From Nonomuraea maritima (lineage in GTDB: Bacteria > Actinomycetota > Actinomycetes > Streptosporangiales > Streptosporangiaceae): 64,000 bases of DNA. Below the pieces are notes generated by a model, which did no database searches, was not told where the DNA came from, and saw nothing but the letters and a program-made list of their open reading frames with translations. The stretch is taken from positions 23,617 through 87,616 of the forward strand of contig NZ_FNFB01000031.1 in NCBI RefSeq assembly GCF_900100395.1, read 5' to 3'. Of this stretch, positions 8,836-17,685 are shown one piece after another. Position numbers and translations under genes: made by a program. Numbering within the stretch: the stretch's first letter is position 1; each line of letters starts with the position of its first letter.

Positions 8836-10950
8836 TCAGTTCGTGACGGCCAGGGCCAGGGGGAGGACGGCTGGGGCGCCGGCGTGGCGGACCTGGGCGG
8901 CCGCGAGGGTCATCGTCCAGCCTGTGTCGACACGGTCGTCCACCAGCAGCACCGGGCCACCGCACTGGGCGATGGCCGCGCCGACGTCCTTCGGCATGGC
9001 GAGCGTGCCCCTGATCGCCAGCACCCGCTGGGCGCTGTTGAACTGCTTGCCCGGCGAGCCCGCCCGGTAGCCCAGCTCGCCCAGGTACGCCAGCCGGCCC
9101 ACCTGCGCCAGCCGCTCGGCGAAGCCGCGTACGAGCTTCGGCCGCCCCACCGACGGGACGTTGACCACGGCGACGGGACGCTCCCGCCACTCCCACGCGC
9201 TCAGCACCTTGATCACGGCCGCGAACATGTCGTCGGCCATCGGCCCGTCGTCGCCGGCGAACATATCGCGCAACCGGTTGCCCCACCCGATGTCGGTCAA
9301 CCGGCCCAGCGCCCTGCCTGGCTCGGCGCCCAGCTCGGGCTTGATGCGCCCGGACAGGTCGGACAGCCCCGTGGGCCACTGCTTGCGCGCCTCGATCTCG
9401 ACGCCGGGCCGGCTCAGCCGTTCGCGGGCGGTCTCGACGGCCTGCGCGCCGATCTCGGTGGAGCGGTGGCGGCCGGTGCAGTTGTCGCACCGCCCGCACG
9501 GCGCGGCGGTGTCGTCGTCGAGGCAGCGGCGCAGGAACAGCTCGCGGCACTCGGACGTCGTCAGGTAGGCGATCATCGCCTCCTGCTCGGCCCGGCGCTC
9601 GGCGGCGATGCGGGCGTAACGGTCGGCGTCGTACTCCCATGGCCGGCCCGTGGCCTCCCAGCCGCCCTTGACCCGGCGCACGGCGCCGTCGACGTCAAGC
9701 ACCTTGAGCATCATCTCCAGTCGGCTGCGGCTCAGGTCGACGGCGTTCTCGAGGGCCGGGGTGGACATGACGCCGCGTTCCTCCAACGCCTCGAGCGTGG
9801 TGCGGACGACGGGCTCTGGCGGGAACGCCAGCGAGGCGAAGTAGGCCCAGATGTCACGGTCTTCGGTGCCGGGCAGCAGGATCACCTCGGCCCGCTCGAC
9901 ACCACGCCCGGCCCGGCCGACCTGCTGGTAGTAAGCCACGGGAGACTGCGGCGCGCCCATGTGGATGACGAACCCGAGGTCGGGCTTGTCGAAGCCCATG
10001 CCGAGCGCGCTCGTGGCCACCAGGGCCTTGATCTTGTTGCCGAGCAGCGCCTCCTCGGCCGCGAGCCGCTCCGCCGGATCGGTCTGGCCGGAGTAGGCGG
10101 CGACCTCCAGCCCCTGATCGCGCAGGAACCCGGCGATCTCGTGGGCGGCGGCGACGGTGAGGGAGTAGACGATGCCGGAGCCGGGCAGCTCCCGCATCGT
10201 CTGGGCCAGCCAGGCCAGCCGCTGCTCGGCCGAGGGCAGGCGGACGACGCTCAGATGGAGGCTGTCGCGTTCGAGCGGCCCGCGCAGGACCAGCGTGTCG
10301 TCACCGTCGGGACGCAGCTCCGGGGGCAGCCGCAGCTGCTCGGCCACGTCGTGGGTGACACGCGCGTTGGCGGTGGCCGTGGTGGCGAGGACCGGGATGC
10401 CCGGCGGCAGCTCCGCGAACAGCGTGGACAGCCTGCGGTAGTCGGGACGGAAGTCGTGGCCCCAGTCGGAGATGCAGTGCGCCTCGTCGACCACCACGAG
10501 CCCGGCGCTCTCGGCCAGCTCAGGCAGGACGTTGTCGCGGAAGTCAGGGTTGTTGAGCCGTTCGGGGCTGACCAGCAGCACGTCGACCAGGCCCTCGGCG
10601 ACCTGGCCGTAGATCTCCTCCCACGCCTCCGGGTTGGCGGAGTTGATCGTGACCGCCCGGATGCCGGCCCGCTCGGCGGCGGCGATCTGGTTGCGCATCA
10701 GCGCCAGCAGCGGCGAGACGATGACCGTCGGCCCCTCGCCGAGGTCGCGCAGGAGCGCGGTGGCCACGAAGTAGACGGCCGACTTGCCCCAGCCGGTGCG
10801 CTGCACGACCAGGACCCTGCGGCGGTCGAGCACGAGAGCCTGGATGGCGGCCCACTGGTCCTCACGGAGCACGGCGTGCTCACCGGCCAGGGCCCGCAGC
10901 CGTTCCTCGGCCTCTTCGCGGAGCATCACGGCATCGGGGGCGTCAATCAT
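8836..10950 (-). CDS. RecQ-family ATP-dependent DNA helicase with phosphoribosyltransferase-like C-terminus
   Basis: About 704 residues. RecA-like domain 1: Walker A QRTGWGKSAVYF (GWGKS 53-57), motif Ia SPLLALMRNQI, and DEAH box VVDEAHCISDWGHDFRPDYRRL (155 on), the aromatic-rich RecQ loop. Domain 2: VATSALGMGFDKPDLGFVIH and QQVGRAGRG. A RecQ zinc-binding cluster follows (CRELFLRRC...CGRCDNC). The extreme C-terminus (667-680) carries VLLVDDRVDTGWTMT, the PRPP-loop pattern of type I phosphoribosyltransferases. It should unwind DNA 3' to 5' in repair. The start could be the ATG at 10950 (AGGGAGG very close) or a GTG at 10974. It faces away from parC. Confidence 0.9.
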   Translation of the reverse strand: MIDAPDAVMLREEAEERLRALAGEHAVLREDQWAAIQALVLDRRRVLVVQRTGWGKSAVYFVATALLRDLGEGPTVIVSPLLALMRNQIAAAERAGIRAVTINSANPEAWEEIYGQVAEGLVDVLLVSPERLNNPDFRDNVLPELAESAGLVVVDEAHCISDWGHDFRPDYRRLSTLFAELPPGIPVLATTATANARVTHDVAEQLRLPPELRPDGDDTLVLRGPLERDSLHLSVVRLPSAEQRLAWLAQTMRELPGSGIVYSLTVAAAHEIAGFLRDQGLEVAAYSGQTDPAERLAAEEALLGNKIKALVATSALGMGFDKPDLGFVIHMGAPQSPVAYYQQVGRAGRGVERAEVILLPGTEDRDIWAYFASLAFPPEPVVRTTLEALEERGVMSTPALENAVDLSRSRLEMMLKVLDVDGAVRRVKGGWEATGRPWEYDADRYARIAAERRAEQEAMIAYLTTSECRELFLRRCLDDDTAAPCGRCDNCTGRHRSTEIGAQAVETARERLSRPGVEIEARKQWPTGLSDLSGRIKPELGAEPGRALGRLTDIGWGNRLRDMFAGDDGPMADDMFAAVIKVLSAWEWRERPVAVVNVPSVGRPKLVRGFAERLAQVGRLAYLGELGYRAGSPGKQFNSAQRVLAIRGTLAMPKDVGAAIAQCGGPVLLVDDRVDTGWTMTLAAAQVRHAGAPAVLPLALAVTN

Positions 10951-11107
10951 GCCTCCCTTGTTACCAGCTTCCACCGACGATTCGCGCCCGCCGAGCCGGA
11001 AACCGCGTGCCCACAGCGCCGTACAGCGGCGGATTCACGCCCGCCGCGAACTCCTCGGGCGGCTCAACCGGTCGCGGGCACCCGAACGCTTCGGCACAAT
11101 GTTCGAC

Positions 11108-13618
11108 ATGGCCCGACGCACGACTGCCCCCCCGCCCGAGGACTTCGAGGAGCGGATCGTCGACATCGACGTCTCCTCCGAAATGCGCACGAGCTTTCTC
11201 GAGTACGCCTACTCGGTGATCTACCAGCGGGCGCTGCCCGACGCTCGTGACGGCCTCAAGCCCGTGCAGCGGCGCATCCTCTATTCGATGAGCGAGATGG
11301 GCCTGCGTCCCGACCGCGGCCACGTCAAGTCCTCGCGCGTCGTCGGCGACGTCATGGGCAAGCTGCACCCCCACGGCGACAGCGCCATCTACGACGCCCT
11401 CGTACGCCTGGCGCAGCCGTTCTCGATGCGGCTGCCGCTGGTCGACGGGCACGGCAACTTCGGCTCCCCCGACGACCTGCCCGCGGCCATGCGCTACACC
11501 GAGGCCAGGCTGGCCCCGGCGGCGATGCTGATGGTCGAGTCGCTCGACGAGGACACCGTCGACTTCAAGCCCAACTACGACGGCCAGGAGACCGAGCCCG
11601 CGGTCGTGCCGTCGGCGTTCCCCAACCTGCTGGTCAACGGCGCCAGCGGCATCGCGGTGGGCATGGCCACCAACATGGCGCCGCACAACCTCACCGAGGT
11701 CGTGGCCGCCGCCCGCCACCTCATCAAGAAGCCCGACGCCTCGCTCGACGACCTGATGAAGTTCGTCCCGGGCCCCGACCTGCCGACGGGCGGGACGATC
11801 ATCGGGCTGCAGGGCGTGCGCGACGCGTACGAGACGGGCCGCGGCACCTTCCGCATGCGCGCCAGGTGCACGGTCGAGCAGATCACCCCGCGCCGCAAGG
11901 GCATCGTCGTCACCGAGCTGCCGTACAACGTCGGCCCCGAGCGCGTGGTCACCAAGATCAAGGAGCTGGTGACCAGCAAGAAGCTGCAGGGCATCGCCGA
12001 TCTGAAAGACCTCACCGACCGCCACAAGGGCCTCCGGCTGGTCATCGAGATCAAGAACGGCTTCATCCCCGAGGCCGTCCTCGAGGAGCTCTACCGGCTC
12101 ACGCCGATGGAGGAGACGTTCGGCATCAACAACGTCGCCCTGGTCGACGGCCAGCCGCGCACGCTCGGGCTGCGCGAGCTGCTGCAGGTCTACGTCGACC
12201 ACCGGATCGAGGTCGTGCGCCGCAGGTCGGAGTTCCGGCGGCGCAAGCGCGAGGAGCGCCTGCACCTGGTTGACGGCCTCATCATCGCGCTGCTCAACAT
12301 CGACGAGGTCATCCAGGTCATCCGTTCCTCCGACGACTCGGCGCAGGCGCGCACGCGGCTGATGGAGGTCTTCGACCTGACCGCGATCCAGGCCGCCTAC
12401 ATCCTCGACACGCCGCTGCGCCGGCTGACCCGCTACGACAAGCTGGAGCTCGACGGCGAGAAAGAGACGCTGACCGACGAGATCGCGCGGCTCACCGAGA
12501 TCCTGTCGTCCGAGACGAAGCTGCGCCAGGTGGTGTCCGGCGAGCTGGCCGACGTGGCCAAGAAGTACGGCACGCCGCGCCGCACGGTCCTGCTCGAGGC
12601 GGCCGGCGTGACGCGCACGCCGGTGGTGTCGCTGCAGGTGGCCGACGACCCGTGCCTGGCGCTGCTGTCCTCGACCGGCCTGCTCGCCCGCACCTCCGAC
12701 GCCTCGCCGCTGTCGGGCGAGGGCGAGCGCTCGGCGCACGACGTGCTCGTCTCGGTCGTCAAGACGTCCGTACGCGGTGAGGTCGGCGTGGTCACGTCCC
12801 TCGGCCGGCTGATCCGCGTCCAGGTCGTCGACCTGCCGACGCTGCCGCCCACGGCCGTCCCGCCGTCGCTGTCGGGCGGGCATCCGGTGTCCGAGTACGT
12901 GTCGCTGGAGCCCGACGAGAAGGTGGTCGGGCTCGGCTCCCTCGACCCCGACAGCCCTGGTCTTGCCCTCGGCACCGCGCAGGGCGTGGTCAAACGGGTG
13001 GTTCCGGAATACCCGGCCAACCGCGACGACTTCGAAGTGATCACCCTGAAGGATGGCGACCGCGTGGTCGGCGCCGTCGAGCTCGTCTCCGAGGACCACG
13101 ACCTGGTCTTCATCACCTCCGACGCGCAACTCCTGCGCTACTCCGCCGCCCTCGTACGCCCCCAGGGCCGTCCCGCGGGCGGCATGGCGGGCATCCGCCT
13201 CGACGACGGGGCGCAGGTCATCTGGTTCGGTGTGGTCGATCCCGACAGCCCCGCTCAGGTGGTCACGGTCGCGGGGTCGTCCACGGCGCTGCCCGGCACG
13301 CAGGTGGGCGGCGGCAAGGTGTCCGACTACGCGGAGTTCCCGCCGAAGGGCCGCGCCACGGGCGGCGTACGCGCCCAGCGTTTCCTGAAGGGCGAGGACG
13401 TCCTCCTGCTCGCCTGGGCCGGGCCGGCGCCCGCGAAGGCGGTCTCGGCGGTCGGCAAGCCGGTGCCGCTGCCGGACGAGGTCGGCCGGCGCGACGGATC
13501 GGGTGTCCGGCTGACGCACACCATCGGCGCGATCGGCGGCGCCCTGGCCTCCACCGAGGAGGCCCTGCCCGGAGGCACGCCGCAAGCCCCGGCGTCCCCC
13601 GAGCCCGGCGACGAGTGA
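11108..13618 (+). CDS. parC: DNA topoisomerase IV subunit A (ParC; gyrA-like)
   Basis: About 836 residues, a type IIA topoisomerase A subunit. The active-site tyrosine is Tyr130 in AAMRYTEARL; the winged-helix region has LPDARDGLKPVQRRILYSM and GKLHPHGDSAIYDALVR, and the catalytic isoleucine loop NGASGIAVGMATN is intact. The C-terminal beta-pinwheel (DRVVGAVEL, RPAGGMAGIRL) lacks a clear GyrA box, favouring topoisomerase IV (decatenation) over gyrase. The partner parE is at 17.7-19.8 kb on the other strand. The start at 11108 matches the MARR...PPPxDFEE start remembered for Streptomyces; an ATG at 11099 is also possible, and no clear ribosome site precedes either. Confidence 0.93.
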   Translation: MARRTTAPPPEDFEERIVDIDVSSEMRTSFLEYAYSVIYQRALPDARDGLKPVQRRILYSMSEMGLRPDRGHVKSSRVVGDVMGKLHPHGDSAIYDALVRLAQPFSMRLPLVDGHGNFGSPDDLPAAMRYTEARLAPAAMLMVESLDEDTVDFKPNYDGQETEPAVVPSAFPNLLVNGASGIAVGMATNMAPHNLTEVVAAARHLIKKPDASLDDLMKFVPGPDLPTGGTIIGLQGVRDAYETGRGTFRMRARCTVEQITPRRKGIVVTELPYNVGPERVVTKIKELVTSKKLQGIADLKDLTDRHKGLRLVIEIKNGFIPEAVLEELYRLTPMEETFGINNVALVDGQPRTLGLRELLQVYVDHRIEVVRRRSEFRRRKREERLHLVDGLIIALLNIDEVIQVIRSSDDSAQARTRLMEVFDLTAIQAAYILDTPLRRLTRYDKLELDGEKETLTDEIARLTEILSSETKLRQVVSGELADVAKKYGTPRRTVLLEAAGVTRTPVVSLQVADDPCLALLSSTGLLARTSDASPLSGEGERSAHDVLVSVVKTSVRGEVGVVTSLGRLIRVQVVDLPTLPPTAVPPSLSGGHPVSEYVSLEPDEKVVGLGSLDPDSPGLALGTAQGVVKRVVPEYPANRDDFEVITLKDGDRVVGAVELVSEDHDLVFITSDAQLLRYSAALVRPQGRPAGGMAGIRLDDGAQVIWFGVVDPDSPAQVVTVAGSSTALPGTQVGGGKVSDYAEFPPKGRATGGVRAQRFLKGEDVLLLAWAGPAPAKAVSAVGKPVPLPDEVGRRDGSGVRLTHTIGAIGGALASTEEALPGGTPQAPASPEPGDE

Positions 13619-13625
13619 CGTGAAA

Positions 13626-13654
13626 GCTGACCCCGCGGAACTCGCGGGGTCAGC
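13626..13654. terminator. Perfect 12-bp hairpin after parC
   Basis: GCTGACCCCGCG and CGCGGGGTCAGC form a perfect stem around the loop GAACT, eight bases after the parC stop. There is no U-tract, as is common for actinomycete terminators. The leftward VOC gene ends 15 bases further on, so it can serve both convergent genes. Confidence 0.85.
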
Positions 13655-13668
13655 CTCGCCGAACGGCC

Positions 13669-14040
13669 TCAGTCCACGCAGAGGCAGAACGGGTGGCCCG
13701 CCGGGTCGAGGTACACCCGGAAGTCGCCCTCCTCGCTCGGCTGGTGGTCGTGCTTGCGAGCCCCGATCTTCAGGACGCGCCGCTCGGCCTCGTCCAGGTC
13801 GGTGACCGTCAGGTCGAGGTGGAGCTGCTGGGGACGTTCGGCGTCCGGCCAGGTCGGGGGACGGTGGTCAGCGGCGAGCTGGAAGGCCAGCCGCCTCGGC
13901 GAGCCCCCGTCGCTGACGACCACCCAGTCGTGCTCGACCGACGTGATCGGCCAGCCGAGGAGCTCGGAGTAGAACTCCGCGAGGGCCTTCGGGTCGGGGC
14001 AGTCGAGCACGATGCTACGGAACTCGGCAATGCCTCCCAT
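13669..14040 (-). CDS. VOC family (glyoxalase/bleomycin-resistance fold) protein
   Basis: 123 residues, one VOC module: FRSIVLDCPDPKALAEFYSELLGW at the N-terminus and YLDPAGHPFCLCVD at the end. Related proteins bind a metal and act as dioxygenases, isomerases or binding proteins; the substrate is unknown. The sequence is clearly paralogous to each half of the two-module VOC protein at 58.97 kb (shared QLHLDL and DPAGHPF segments). The ATG at 14040 is 32 bases from the divergent redoxin gene's start, so the promoters must overlap. Confidence 0.82.
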   Translation of the reverse strand: MGGIAEFRSIVLDCPDPKALAEFYSELLGWPITSVEHDWVVVSDGGSPRRLAFQLAADHRPPTWPDAERPQQLHLDLTVTDLDEAERRVLKIGARKHDHQPSEEGDFRVYLDPAGHPFCLCVD

Positions 14041-14072
14041 GGATGTCCGCCTCTCTCCGGGAGAATGGGGTC

Positions 14073-14636
14073 ATGGCTGTCAATTCGTCCATGGTGCCAC
14101 TGGGCACCCCGGCGCCCGCCTTCGACCTGACCGCGATCAACGGCGGCAGCGTGTCGCTCGAAGACCTGAAGGACTCACCCGCCACCCTCGTGGTCTTCCT
14201 CTCCAACCACTGCCCATACGTCCGGCATATAGAAACCGGCATCGGCGCGCTCGCCAAGGACTACGGGGCGCGGCTGTCGATCGTCGCGATCTGCAGCAAC
14301 GACAGCGTCAACTATCCCGACGACGACCCCACCCACCTCGCCGAGCAGGCCACGCGGGCCGGGTTCACGTTTCCGTACCTGCTGGACGACACCCAGGACG
14401 TCGCCAAGGCCTACAAGGCGGCCTGCACGCCCGACTTCTTCCTGTACGACGCCGAGCTGCGGCTCGCCTACCGGGGTGAGTTCGACGGGGCGCGGCCGGG
14501 CAACTCCGTACCGGTGACCGGGTCGTCGCTGCGGGCGGCCGTCGACGCGCTACTCGAGGGACGGCCCGTGCCGGAGCAGCAGCGGCCGGCGCTCGGCTGC
14601 AGCATCAAGTGGAAGCCGGGTAACCAGCCCGCATGA
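14073..14636 (+). CDS. Redoxin/thioredoxin-like protein with single-Cys NHCPYV motif
   Basis: 187 residues of thioredoxin fold. The active-site region reads FLSNHCPYVRHIE: one Cys (Cys47) in place of CxxC, the pattern of the NHCPYV branch of AhpC/TSA-redoxin proteins. LGTPAPAFDLT at the N-terminus, a cis-Pro-like CTPDFFLYD strand and the C-terminal GCSIKWK are also typical. It probably acts as a peroxiredoxin-like or thiol-redox protein in the cytosol. The ATG at 14073 has GGGAG 8 bases before it. It ends two bases from the convergent hypothetical gene. Confidence 0.85.
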   Translation: MAVNSSMVPLGTPAPAFDLTAINGGSVSLEDLKDSPATLVVFLSNHCPYVRHIETGIGALAKDYGARLSIVAICSNDSVNYPDDDPTHLAEQATRAGFTFPYLLDDTQDVAKAYKAACTPDFFLYDAELRLAYRGEFDGARPGNSVPVTGSSLRAAVDALLEGRPVPEQQRPALGCSIKWKPGNQPA

Positions 14637-14638
14637 CC

Positions 14639-14947
14639 TCACATGGCGGCGGCGATGGCGTGCGGCAGGGCGATGAGCAGCTCGTGCGGCTCTCCACCCG
14701 CCCAGTGCTTGATCAGCTTGGTGCCCGCCTCGCCCGGGTCGAACCGCTCGCCGGGGCCGAAGCAGCCCGCCTCGTGCAGCGTGAGGATGAGCGGATCGTC
14801 CTCGGGCAGGCCGGCGGCATAGGCGGCGGTGTCGAGGAGGGCCAAGGCGCTTCTGGCGTTACGGCCGTCGTCGTTGAGCTCGACGCGGTCGAGGCGCCGC
14901 CAGGCCTGGGCACGGAGATATGCGGCGAGCGATTCGGACCTACTCAT
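14639..14947 (-). CDS. Conserved hypothetical protein, 102 residues
   Basis: A small acidic-to-neutral protein beginning SRSESLAAYLRAQAWRRL and ending in a helix LLIALPHAIAAAM. No signal peptide, membrane segment or metal motif apart from a single Cys (AGCFGPGE). I do not recognise the family. The ATG at 14947 is chosen because GAAGAAGG lies about 6 bases upstream; an in-frame extension to 15034 has no ribosome site. It is convergent with the redoxin gene and divergent from the carbonic anhydrase gene. Confidence 0.7.
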   Translation of the reverse strand: MSRSESLAAYLRAQAWRRLDRVELNDDGRNARSALALLDTAAYAAGLPEDDPLILTLHEAGCFGPGERFDPGEAGTKLIKHWAGGEPHELLIALPHAIAAAM

Positions 14948-15096
14948 GACAACCTTCTTCGGCAACGTACATACGGCTACGACATCATCACGCATCGTGA
15001 GCTGATTGCGTGGCACGTTTGCCAACTCCAGCACGTGCGGCCCGAGTCGCCACCCCGGTCACCAGCGACTTTGCTGCTTGCGGGATCATTCATGGC

Positions 15097-15591
15097 ATGA
15101 GTGCGTTCGACGACGTTTATGAGGGCAACACGAGGTTTGCCGAATCGTTCAGCAATGCCGAGCTCACCGGGCGCGCAGCCCGCGGACTTGCCGTCGTGAC
15201 GTGCATGGATTCCCGCATCGACCCGCTGGGGCTGCTCGGCCTGCGGCCGGGCGACGCCAAGATCCTGCGCAACGCCGGTGCGCGCGTGACCGACGACGTG
15301 CTCCGTACGCTGGTGCTGGCCGTCTATGTGCTCGGGGTGGAACGAGTGCTGCTGATGCCGCACACCGACTGCGGCATGGCGAAGGTGACCGACGCCGACG
15401 TCCATGCGATGGCCGCCGCACGCGGCGTCGACACGCGCAGCCTCGAGTACCACACGATCGCGAACCAGGAGGAGGCCCTCCGGCACGACCTCCTGCGCAT
15501 CAGGGCGACGCCGTTCCTGCCTGCGGGCATGCCGGTGGCAGGCGCCATCTACGACGTCCACACAGGACGACTCAACCCGTCCTCATTCTGA
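15097..15591 (+). CDS. Beta-class carbonic anhydrase
   Basis: 164 residues. The zinc ligands and catalytic dyad of beta-carbonic anhydrases are complete: CMDSR (Cys36, Asp38, Arg40) and HTDC (His89, Cys92). It is the short form without the N-terminal arm of plant enzymes, like several mycobacterial ones. It interconverts carbon dioxide and bicarbonate in the cytosol, feeding carboxylases. No strong ribosome site precedes the ATG at 15097; an earlier ATG at 15092 stops after two codons. Confidence 0.92.
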   Translation: MSAFDDVYEGNTRFAESFSNAELTGRAARGLAVVTCMDSRIDPLGLLGLRPGDAKILRNAGARVTDDVLRTLVLAVYVLGVERVLLMPHTDCGMAKVTDADVHAMAAARGVDTRSLEYHTIANQEEALRHDLLRIRATPFLPAGMPVAGAIYDVHTGRLNPSSF

Positions 15592-15731
15592 CGATCCGCC
15601 CCAGGCGGGCCACCTCTCCACCCACCCGGACCCCTGAGCGTCCGGGCATGCACGGAACAACACCACCCGCAGCAGAGCCCTGCGCGGGGCGACCACCGCA
15701 CAGCCCGCAAGCCTGAGCGGCCGAACATGAC

Positions 15732-15768
15732 ACGACCCGTAGCGGGGCCGTCACCCGCTACGGGTCGT
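15732..15768 (+). terminator. Perfect 15-bp hairpin downstream of carbonic anhydrase
   Basis: ACGACCCGTAGCGGG pairs perfectly with CCCGCTACGGGTCGT around the 7-base loop GCCGTCA. It lies 140 bases after the carbonic anhydrase stop, with no gene between. It is probably the transcription terminator of that gene, although the distance is unusual. Confidence 0.75.
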
Positions 15769-15920
15769 CACCATCAACACGGTCCGGGTTCGTGGACCCG
15801 GTCGGGCAGTGGCGGCGTCGGCGAGTCACCAGAAGGCGACCAAGGCCGACTCCACGGTCAGGAGCCCACGCCCGCTCGACCTCCTCCGGCCGCGCCTCCC
15901 CCGCGCGAAGCCCCGGCCGG

Positions 15921-16102
15921 AACTCCACATCCGCAGACCGGCATGAACTTCACATCCGGGGACCCGGGCGGAACTTCACGCCCGGAGACCCGGCACAAAC
16001 TCCACATCCGGGGACCCGGGCGGAACCTCACACCCGGAGACCCGGCAGGAACTCCACGTCCGGGGGACCCGGGCGGAACCTCGCACCCGGAGACCTGGCA
16101 GG
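15921..16102. repeat. 26-bp tandem repeat array, seven degenerate units
   Basis: Units begin with AACTTC, AACTCC or AACCTC at 15921, 15946, 15972, 15998, 16024, 16050 and 16077, so the period is 25-27 bp. From the second unit on, the ends alternate between GGGGACCCGGGCGG and CCCGGAGACCCGGCA types, making a 52-bp higher-order unit. The units adjoin with no spacers, so this is not a CRISPR array. It lies between the carbonic anhydrase terminator and the 3' end of the YCII gene. No credible protein is encoded. Confidence 0.88.
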
Positions 16103-16111
16103 AGCTTGGCA

Positions 16112-16480
16112 TCAGCCCTCGGTCGTACTGGCGAAGACCACCGGCCGTACCTCGATGCCGAGCCCGGGCACGGAAGCGTCCGGGATGAGGGCCGCCAGCT
16201 CCAGGGCACGCTCCTTGCTGTCGCACTCGACCAGGTAGTAACCGCCGAGGTACTCCTTCGCCTCCGCGTACGGCCCGTCGGTCACCGCCGGCATTCCCCG
16301 CTGCACCCGCACGACGGCGCTTTGCGACGGGTCGGCCAGGGCGACGGTGCCCAACATCTCGCCAGACTTTGTGATCGTCGCCATGAACGCCCCGTGGCCG
16401 TCGAACACCTCTTGCCGCTGCTCCTCGGTCAGGCCGTCCCAGACCTGCGGGTTCATATGCATAATCAGCAGAAACTTCAC
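16112..16480 (-). CDS. YCII-related (DGPF/YciI) domain protein
   Basis: 122 residues. Starts KFLLIMHMNPQVWDGLTEEQR and carries VTDGPYAEAKEYLGGYYLVE, the DGP(F/Y)AE hallmark of the YCII/DGPF family, dimeric ferredoxin-like proteins often linked to ECF sigma factors or metal-dependent chemistry. No sigma gene is adjacent here. The GTG at 16480 is supported by GAGGAGA five bases upstream. The stop lies 9 bp beyond the 26-bp repeat array. Exact function is unknown. Confidence 0.85.
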   Translation of the reverse strand: MKFLLIMHMNPQVWDGLTEEQRQEVFDGHGAFMATITKSGEMLGTVALADPSQSAVVRVQRGMPAVTDGPYAEAKEYLGGYYLVECDSKERALELAALIPDASVPGLGIEVRPVVFASTTEG

Positions 16481-17685
16481 GTCATCTCCTCGACTCTCGA
16501 TCCGTACTTTCGCAGTAAGTCGGAGCCCGGACCCACCCCTCGACACGGAACAGCAAATTTCCACCGCCACTCCGCCCACCCACCCGCCGCATCCGCCGAA
16601 CGAGCCACACATCGGCAAGATTGCTGTGACGCACGTCCGGTTCCTCTCGCCCACCCGGCCTCCCGCACAGGCACCCGGACCAGCAGCTACGCCCGGACAC
16701 TACCCCTTCACCACAGAAAATCTTCAGGCCACCAGCCCCACCACGGGATCGAAACGGCGCCGGAGCCCTCCATCAACGCGCCCCGGTCCGCGTGCAAGCG
16801 AACAACACTTCTGAGCCTCGCACCGCATCAAGATCGCCGTACGAGCAACCATGCCTGCCAACACAGCGACATGCCCAGGCGAGATGCCACGCACGTTCGA
16901 TCCCCGCCGCCACCATCAGCACGCTCACGGCACATCCACCGGCCGCCACGTGCACTGCTCACGGCTGCCGAAGACCCTCCTGCGAAGCACAGCGGCGACG
17001 CAGGGAAACGACCGCCACCACCACAGCGGCGACGCAGGGAATCAACCGCACGCCACGGCAGCTCTCCACAAGTTGATCGGCAATCACCCGACGCAGAGGG
17101 CGCGGGCGAGGCGGATGCGCCGCTCGACACGACCAGGCGGCGTACCTGCCGCTCGTGCCGCAGTTCGTGCGCGCCGAGCGGCACGAGCGCCAGCGTCACT
17201 GCCCCAGCACGCCCCTGGGACGGCCGACGACACTCCAGCGCAGCCATTCGCCGCAACGAGCCCCGACAACCACGGCCCAGCGTCTCACCACCGTCATCAA
17301 CCACGCGCGCCGGCTGGGACGCGTCACAGCCGCAGACGCCATCAAGCACGGCAGGCCCGCGTCGCAGCGGCCGCCGCCACCGATGCCCGCCACCAGGAGG
17401 AGACGCCGGCCAACCACGCACGCCGACACGGCGACGGCGCAGCCCCCGGCGCACCGCGCTCGGCGGAGAAGCATCAGCGTCACAGCCGCCGTCAACCTCA
17501 GCCGCACACGTTGGAGCCAAGCCGGGCTGAACCCCATCCGGTGCACGCCAGGGACTCAGCCGCGGTTGACCTCGACCGAGACGCGTCGGAGTCACCGGGC
17601 TTGCCTCGGCCGAGAGACGTCAGACTCCCAGCCGTGGTTGACCGCGGCTGGGACACGTCAGAGTCGCTGCCGTCGACCTTGGCCG
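16481..17685. other. 1.2-kb gene-poor region with degenerate repeats
   Basis: Several open frames exist on both strands but none has a ribosome site, recognisable motif or protein-like composition; all are Arg/Pro/Ser-rich. The + strand is rich in C and A and low in T. Short repeats are visible, including a 20-bp direct repeat at about 16.99-17.04 kb and three GTCxGAxTC boxes between 17585 and 17665 just beyond the parE stop. I read it as non-coding or decayed DNA. Confidence 0.6.
16988..17041. repeat. 20-bp exact direct repeat
   Basis: CACAGCGGCGACGCAGGGAA occurs at 16988-17007 and again at 17022-17041, a 34-bp period. It lies inside the gene-poor region upstream of the YCII gene. Confidence 0.85.

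Noticed and set aside
15921..16102. CRISPR array
   Set aside because: Units are adjacent with no unique spacers and no cas genes are nearby.
15858..16226. A 122-codon minus-strand frame over the 26-bp repeat array
   Set aside because: No ribosome site; residues simply follow the repeat; overlaps the YCII gene's end.
16828..17595. A 255-codon minus-strand frame in the gene-poor region
   Set aside because: Arg/Gly/Ser-rich composition, no start signal, no motif; typical of high-GC chance frames.
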